Positions 59,801 to 64,000 of a DNA stretch of 64,000 bases are shown here, piece by piece; the stretch's first letter is position 1, and each line of letters opens with the position of its first letter. The stretch spans positions 743,710 to 807,709 of the forward strand of contig NZ_CP011975.1 of assembly GCF_001047675.1 (NCBI RefSeq), given 5' to 3'. A program made the position numbers and the translations under genes. Under the pieces are notes generated by a model, which saw nothing but the letters and a program-made list of their open reading frames with translations, made no database searches and was not told where the DNA came from. This DNA comes from Yersinia aleksiciae. GTDB lineage: Bacteria; Pseudomonadota; Gammaproteobacteria; Enterobacterales; Enterobacteriaceae.

Positions 59801-60547
59801 GTGAAAGGCACCGCAGCTAACTTCAAACAGAAGTTGAACGGTGTGACCTTAGGTGGCGATAAAGCCATTGCATTGGGTGACTCGGTACTGAGTTTGGGTG
59901 GCTTCGCCAGCCACAGTAGCTCAGATATCAAATCTGATTACCAAAGCAGCGGCAGCGTAGAAAGCAACTCTTTGGGTGCCTATGCGCAATACCTGTCCAA
60001 TAGCGGTTATTACCTGAACGGTGTGCTGAAAACCAACCAGTTTAAGCAGAAACTGAATATCACCTCTAACGGTAACAATGCCAACGGCAGTGCTAACTTC
60101 TCCGGTCTGGGACTGGCAGTAAAAGCGGGTAAACATATCAATTTTGATGCCATGTATGTTTCTCCTTATATCGCACTGAACACCTTTGCCTCCGGTAAGA
60201 GTCAGTACCAGTTGTCTAACGGCATGGATGCGCAGAACCAAGGTTCACGTAACACCACCGGGACCCTGGGTATGAACACCGGCTATCGCTTTATCTTGAA
60301 CAGCGGTGCTGAAATCAAGCCATACGCGATCTTCTCTGTCGATCGTGACCTGAAAGCCAGCAACAATGTGACCATCAACAAAGAGACGTTTGATAACAGC
60401 CGCAAAGGTACTCGTGTGAATGCGGGTGCAGGTATCAATGTCAACATGACCAAAAACCTGTCTGTCGGCTCTGAAGTTAAGCTGTCTAAAGGCAAAAACA
60501 TCAGTACTCCAGTGACCATTAACCTGGGTGTGGGTTACACCTTCTAA
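56876..60547 (+). CDS. Autotransporter (type Va, AIDA/pertactin-like)
   Basis: A 1223-residue classical autotransporter. The signal peptide MNRRNTLNTRLLPLSILISS...GGAMA is followed by a long Ala/Lys/Glu-rich coiled-coil region (about residues 80-440). Then a beta-helix passenger has repeated G-G-x-F/I-x-V-N-D-G-A-x-A-N turns (about 480-740), for example EFIVNDGATANDTTLNNG. A pertactin-like linker region (PSLYNQANAPLNVTGDAAG) leads to the C-terminal barrel (about 960-1223), which ends NLGVGYTF. No protease motif is visible in the passenger, so an adhesin or autoaggregation role is likely. The 3' part is nearly identical to the paralogue at 61121. Confidence 0.95.
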   Translation: MNRRNTLNTRLLPLSILISSLVSGGAMAAAIPIYTKDMQRPTANQYTTAQKSGEFTRSVDAGSIYMDHGPAVNTDTILEDLFPADEQITPEIIAETKLQIEAIKASNEQLIKKFEASVPQLTPEEQKQAYEYLAKLKDAFAKDLKVYETTLAYAEDQSDENKNKLNAAAKDVYVAKLDIIAPGEFTPEEVDLIISASLTKDITALPPALQQKIKVVKQAQLAADKSTQGKLANYLAQDVITQEQKEKLDASFSDKRAKLYAQAEARQAQEVAIKADNKAQADVLRLGIQSVLANTKAENAQKKQEAAETKLARLNEEKATAITAVDSSWTASTLDIENKLQDLIDDSSTSVAKRDLAKTALQAISDAQAADSSAKDAEIKHAAAEKSAQAIEEKYNDAEQAKTSTKTELADKTREFEEATDAVVNLSKVTNPTIDSPEFEQTIAKTEKQTVAADTVAFSTQVAGGTQEVADKGKIIGSIVTNDGSIALAVGAQAIDTQITEGTMSNNGGTDTNTLVGAKGKLVLAGTDAKNIANSINTKVLAGAEVTLSAHSKVSQMVTSGTVKASGNAELEGTTIEAGELSIYDGVIANRTILKGGHFIVEKNGKAIYTTIEGGVMTVNSSDLVRHTTVDGGEFIVNDVKKANTTTLNSGKFTINAGTTANVTNIHGGEFIVNDGATANDTTLNNGEFIVNDGAFADNIIQKGGKFNLMDEAKASKLLVENGYALIAGTLQGAITLNGGTTTFDKTATVSGTIDSGKNSVITLHEGAKTQAADLNLAGNMNLIGATTVQQAALQRSALPNSNAHPAQFAFNDVKLDGGTIDMSANAQLTMASLAGNGNFNLAPSLYNQANAPLNVTGDAAGTFGIQLKDSGVAPTNLNLINVGGDSTARFALSNGPVNLGNYQHNLIPDGKGGFMLKADTTTLTPSTAGVLAVANTMPVIFNAELSSIQNRLDKQSTSANESGVWINYLNDNFDVKGTAANFKQKLNGVTLGGDKAIALGDSVLSLGGFASHSSSDIKSDYQSSGSVESNSLGAYAQYLSNSGYYLNGVLKTNQFKQKLNITSNGNNANGSANFSGLGLAVKAGKHINFDAMYVSPYIALNTFASGKSQYQLSNGMDAQNQGSRNTTGTLGMNTGYRFILNSGAEIKPYAIFSVDRDLKASNNVTINKETFDNSRKGTRVNAGAGINVNMTKNLSVGSEVKLSKGKNISTPVTINLGVGYTF
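58985..59623 (+). repeat. 639-bp block shared by the two autotransporter genes
   Basis: 58985-59623 and 63362-64000 are collinear over 639 bp without a net length change and nearly identical. They begin at GGCGG(T/C)AAATTCAACCTGATGG and run into the window edge. The first roughly 59 bases of both genes are also identical, while the middle of the passengers is unrelated at this level. Confidence 0.93.
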
Positions 60548-60617
60548 GCCGCATGATAAGTTCTTCATGTAGCTATAAGAACTCTGTGTCGCAGTAACGG
60601 TATGTCGTAGTAAAAGC

Positions 60618-60645
60618 AAGGGAGCCATCGCGGCTCCCTTTTTTA
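60618..60645 (+). terminator. Terminator of the first autotransporter gene
   Basis: AAGGGAGCC / GGCTCCCTT, five-base loop, then TTTTTT, 70 bp after the stop. Its T run merges with the start of the yfhM-like remnant. Confidence 0.9.
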
Positions 60646-60860
60646 TTGCTGTCATCACAATCCGCCATTAACCGCTGCAAACCGCTGTCATTTACATATT
60701 ACTCCCTGACTGATAGCAAGATTATAGCCTTCGCCTGAAAGGAAATATAGAGAGGAAAACATGAGCTCTCTCTCGTGACAAATAGGTATCACTAGCGTAA
60801 ATAAGTTTACTCTCTCGCATATCAACACGCAAAAACGTATTTAATATTTTATTAAAAATA
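60643..60860. repeat. Decayed copy of the yfhM 5' end and upstream region
   Basis: TTATTGCTGTCATCACAA (60643-60660) matches yfhM codons at 56328-56346. Then, after an internal deletion of about 70 bp relative to 56352-56420, ATTAACCGCTGCAAACCG and the leader TCCCTGACTG.T.GCAAGATTATAGC continue to about 60860. It is a remnant of a tandem duplication. The remaining 60861-61120 stretch is an AT-rich leader for the second autotransporter. Confidence 0.85.
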
Positions 60861-61008
60861 AATTAATTCAACTATTCCAAAAAATAACAATGAACGAAAT
60901 TAAAATAAAAAACATAATAAAATCAATATATAACATCAAAAAAACCGATGATAATTACAGAATAAAATAAATGAAATATAAACAAAATAAATTAATTTTT
61001 TAATAACT

Positions 61009-61030
61009 AGGAACTTTTTACTAAGTTCCT
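61009..61030 (+). promoter_or_regulatory. Inverted repeat in the second autotransporter leader
   Basis: AGGAACTT / AAGTTCCT, eight-base arms and a six-base loop, about 90 bp before the start. The corresponding part of the first gene's leader lacks it. It may be an operator or an RNA hairpin. Confidence 0.35.
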
Positions 61031-61120
61031 TATATTCCTCTCAACATTTCATTGTTACTTATCACCCTTAAAGTTCACTTATTGAAATTCACCTGTAAAT
61101 AAATAGGAAGTCATAAAACT

Positions 61121-64000
61121 ATGAATCGCCGCAATACATTAAATACGCGTTTATTACCCTTATCTATTCTGATCTCGTCTCTGGTATCTGGCGGAGCCAT
61201 TGCTGCGCCTACTGAGACACCTATTTTCGACGCAGCCGGATATAAGCAGGTTGAAACGCTGGGGAATGCGATAAATGACGACTCCAAATGGACTGCTGAG
61301 CTTAAGCAGCAAATTGGGGCTATTACAGATAGCATCACAAAGTTAACTGCTACCAATGACGATGCCCAGAAGAGCTTGACGGATGCTAAAGAATTTGACA
61401 AACACCAAGCCACGGTAACTAGCCTTGCCGGAGCTGAGCAAAACCAAACTGAGGCAAAGAAAGCCGTAACTGATAAGGCTGGCGAAGTTATAACCGATGC
61501 CCAAAAACTGCCAGCTAAAGATCAAGGCATACTTGGCAGCGGCAGTAAAGGTGAGCAAGAACAATTGGTTGTGGGTGATGATAGCAAGGCTGACAAAGAT
61601 AAGCTGAAGGGCCTGATAGCAACAATACGTACTGCGCAGGAAGATTACCAGACAGCCTTAGCCACAGCTAAGACAGTAATCGCAGATGATGGTACTACCC
61701 CGCTAAAAGGCGATGAAGATGTACTTACTGACTTAGCTGATAAAAAATCAGCATTTAAAAAGGCCGTTAGCGCATTCGAAAATGTTGAACTTGAGGGTGA
61801 TCTAGTATTCAAGGATACATACCCAGACCAACTCGCTAAGTTTTACGAAGAAATTGACTTCGCGGCTAACACAACTGATTTAGATACAGCCCATAAGGAG
61901 ATCACCGCCTTCACAGATCTGCTACCCGCAAGAGAAGCTGCCATTGAAGCATTTAGCAAGTTTGAAGTGGCACAGAGCTACATCACGGGCAACCCAACAC
62001 ATAAGCTTGCCGCTGATGAGCAAGCAAAACTTGAGAATGATGTTCAGAAGAACACTGATGAACTTCTGTCACTTGAGGGTGTGCAAACCGCATTAATCCC
62101 AACCCAAGGTACTGCTGTCGTTAAAACTGGCGAGCTGGCCCGCAATGAAATTGTGGACACCGACGACCAAACGATTGAAACAGGTGGCGCGTCGCTTGAT
62201 AACCGTATTATCGGCAAAACACAAACCGTAGCCGATGGCGCTATTACAAAAAATAGCATCATCTCTGAGGCTGGTGGTAAGCAAGTTCTGGAAGCGGGTG
62301 CTCAAGCCATCGCTACTGTTGTCAATGACCTGGCTGTATTGGAAAACAACGGTGGTATTGATTACGACTCAGTAATCAATGAAGGCGGTACACTTACACT
62401 GAAAGGCGAAAAGACAACAGATCCAGATGGCAAAGAAGTAGTAACCACAGCTAAATCCTACGACGCGACAATTGTTGAAGGTGGTAAAGCAACGGTTGGC
62501 GAGTTTGCTGAAATTCATAACCTGACTAGTACCAAGGGTACTGTCACCTTGGAGAAAGGTGCCAAAGCCTCGAACACCCGCATTGATGGCGGTACACTGA
62601 CTATTGAAGCCGATGCAAACGCGCAACATACCACGTTGATTAATACAAAGCTGGATTTAGTTGAAGGCGCAATTGCCGATGCTACGACAGTAAGCGCAGA
62701 CAGTATCTTTACGCTTAAAACCAACGCAACAACCAGTGGAACACAGTTGGTTGGTGACAATAGCGAATTTATTGTAGAGAAGGGTGCATCCGCCAGTACA
62801 TCTTTAGTGAGCAACGGTAAGATGACTGTTCAGGACGGTGGTAAAGCTACAGGGACTATTTTAGCAGGTGAAGAAGGAGGTGAGCTGATTCTCGAATCAG
62901 GTGCCAAAGCTAAGGGTACTGCAGTCCACGCTAGAAATAACACATTCACTATCAAATCTGGTGCAGAAGCACTTGACACTGAATTATACTTTGCCGAGTT
63001 AAGTCTGGAAGATGGCGCTACAGCCGACGGCACCAAACTCTATCAAGGTTCAACCTTTACACTGCTAGATGGTGCTGAAACTAAAGGTACTCTTGTACGG
63101 GATCAAAGTCAGTTTATCGTTAACGCCAATGCAATGGCCAATGACACCACATTGTCTAACGGTACTTTCAACCTCTCAGGTACCGCCGACATCACTACCG
63201 TTAATGGCGGCGTGTTTGATGTTCAGACGGGTGCCGAAGCCAAGAACACCACATTGTCTAACGGTACTTTCAAGCTGTTAGGTACCGCTAACACCACCAT
63301 CGTTAACGGCGGCGTGTTTGATGTTCAGGCGGGGGCAACTGCCAATGACACCACCGTTCACGGCGGCAAATTCAACCTGATGGATGAAGCTAAGGCGTCT
63401 AAGTTGCTGGTTGAAAATGGTTATGCTCTGATTGCCGGTACGCTTCAGGATGCAATAACACTCAATGGCGGTACGACTACCTTCGATAAAACCGCGACCG
63501 TTAGCGGCACTATTGATAGTGGCAAAAACAGTGTTATCACCCTGCATGAAGGTGCAAAAACTCAAGCTGCTGACCTGAATTTAGCCGGTAACATGAATCT
63601 GATCGGCGCGACAGCGGTGCAACAGGCCGTGGTTCAGCGTTCCGCTTTGCCTGGCAGCAATGGTCATCCTGCACAGTTCGCCTTTAACGATGTGAAACTG
63701 GACGGCGGTACTATTGATATGAGCGCCAATGCTCAGTTGACTATGGCATCACTGGCAGGTAACGGTAACTTTAATCTGGCCCCATCGCTGTACAACCAGG
63801 CAAATGCGCCATTAAACGTCACGGGCGATGCTGCGGGTACTTTTGGCATCCAGCTCAAGGATAGTGGCGTTGCGCCAACTAACCTGAACCTCATTAATGT
63901 CGGCGGTGACAGTACAGCCCGCTTCGCCCTGTCCAATGGGCCGGTTAACCTGGGTAACTACCAGCACAACCTGATCCCTGATGGTAAAGGTGGCTTTATG
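61121..64000 (+). CDS. Second autotransporter, 3' end beyond the window
   Basis: A frame of 960 codons that is still open at the window edge. The start MNRRNTLNTRLLPLSILISS is identical to the first autotransporter, and AGGAAG precedes the ATG. The passenger differs: an Ala/Lys/Asp/Glu-rich helical region (about residues 35-330), then a beta-helix with repeats of about 34 residues in its distal part (TTLSNGTFNLSGTA...VNGGVFDVQ). From 63362 on it joins the block shared with the first gene. A barrel identical to that of the first gene is expected beyond the edge. Function is probably adhesion; substrate unknown. Confidence 0.92.
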   Translation, partial: MNRRNTLNTRLLPLSILISSLVSGGAIAAPTETPIFDAAGYKQVETLGNAINDDSKWTAELKQQIGAITDSITKLTATNDDAQKSLTDAKEFDKHQATVTSLAGAEQNQTEAKKAVTDKAGEVITDAQKLPAKDQGILGSGSKGEQEQLVVGDDSKADKDKLKGLIATIRTAQEDYQTALATAKTVIADDGTTPLKGDEDVLTDLADKKSAFKKAVSAFENVELEGDLVFKDTYPDQLAKFYEEIDFAANTTDLDTAHKEITAFTDLLPAREAAIEAFSKFEVAQSYITGNPTHKLAADEQAKLENDVQKNTDELLSLEGVQTALIPTQGTAVVKTGELARNEIVDTDDQTIETGGASLDNRIIGKTQTVADGAITKNSIISEAGGKQVLEAGAQAIATVVNDLAVLENNGGIDYDSVINEGGTLTLKGEKTTDPDGKEVVTTAKSYDATIVEGGKATVGEFAEIHNLTSTKGTVTLEKGAKASNTRIDGGTLTIEADANAQHTTLINTKLDLVEGAIADATTVSADSIFTLKTNATTSGTQLVGDNSEFIVEKGASASTSLVSNGKMTVQDGGKATGTILAGEEGGELILESGAKAKGTAVHARNNTFTIKSGAEALDTELYFAELSLEDGATADGTKLYQGSTFTLLDGAETKGTLVRDQSQFIVNANAMANDTTLSNGTFNLSGTADITTVNGGVFDVQTGAEAKNTTLSNGTFKLLGTANTTIVNGGVFDVQAGATANDTTVHGGKFNLMDEAKASKLLVENGYALIAGTLQDAITLNGGTTTFDKTATVSGTIDSGKNSVITLHEGAKTQAADLNLAGNMNLIGATAVQQAVVQRSALPGSNGHPAQFAFNDVKLDGGTIDMSANAQLTMASLAGNGNFNLAPSLYNQANAPLNVTGDAAGTFGIQLKDSGVAPTNLNLINVGGDSTARFALSNGPVNLGNYQHNLIPDGKGGFM

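Noticed and set aside
60245-60658. Antisense frame over the autotransporter barrel and its terminator
   Set aside because: It crosses the terminator and lies antisense to the barrel, with no independent evidence.

Overview
The window is enterobacterial chromosome. The gene orders mdtABCD-baeSR-yegP-trhP-cyaR-yegS, srlAEBD-gutM-srlR-gutQ, guaBA/xseA and der-bamB-yfgM-hisS-ispG-rodZ-pilW-rlmN-ndk, with pbpC-yfhM beyond, all match the enteric core. Many ERIC-type intergenic repeats (left end near TACCC, core CCCGATGAGCTTAC / GTAAGTGATTCGGG, right end near GGGTAT), a beta-gamma-crystallin exported protein and large AIDA/pertactin-like autotransporters point to Yersinia, probably an enteric or environmental species. 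The species cannot be fixed from this sequence alone.

Layout. 1-0.87 kb: a small unrecognised minus-strand gene and the mdtA leader with a possible BaeR box. 0.87-13 kb: the MdtABC RND efflux pump, the MdtD transporter and the BaeSR two-component system; mdtC and mdtD are separated by a tandem array of eight 129-bp ERIC units. 13-16.6 kb: yegP, trhP, the CRP-type small RNA gene cyaR and the lipid kinase gene yegS. 16.7-22.3 kb: a complete sorbitol (glucitol) PTS operon with its two regulators and gutQ. 22.3-25.9 kb: an Ivy-type lysozyme inhibitor, an unrecognised gene, thiD under a TPP riboswitch with a short coupled leader ORF, and an acetyltransferase. 25.9-29.6 kb: a three-subunit periplasmic FAD/cytochrome c dehydrogenase (gluconate 2-dehydrogenase type) with a perfect CRP site upstream. 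29.8-33.1 kb: guaB and guaA. 33.2-46.2 kb: xseA, then housekeeping genes for tRNA charging, ribosome assembly, outer-membrane assembly, isoprenoids and cell shape. 46.4-48.8 kb: an AT-rich exported beta-gamma-crystallin protein with an acetyltransferase-like C-terminus. 49-56.4 kb: penicillin-binding protein 1C and the bacterial alpha-2-macroglobulin. 56.9-64 kb: two paralogous autotransporter genes in tandem, the second cut by the window edge.

Themes. (1) ERIC elements sit at gene junctions inside operons (mdtC/mdtD, srlD/gutM, bamB/der) and at the thiD stop codon. In two places they appear to supply translation signals: the mdtD start codon and the gutM Shine-Dalgarno. The mdtC/mdtD array is open across its whole length and overlaps both flanking genes in stop/start fashion. 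(2) The two autotransporters share leader, signal peptide and a 639-bp collinear 3' block but differ in the rest of the passenger. A decayed copy of the yfhM 5' end between them marks a tandem duplication. No tRNA, rRNA, CRISPR array, prophage or IS transposase was found.
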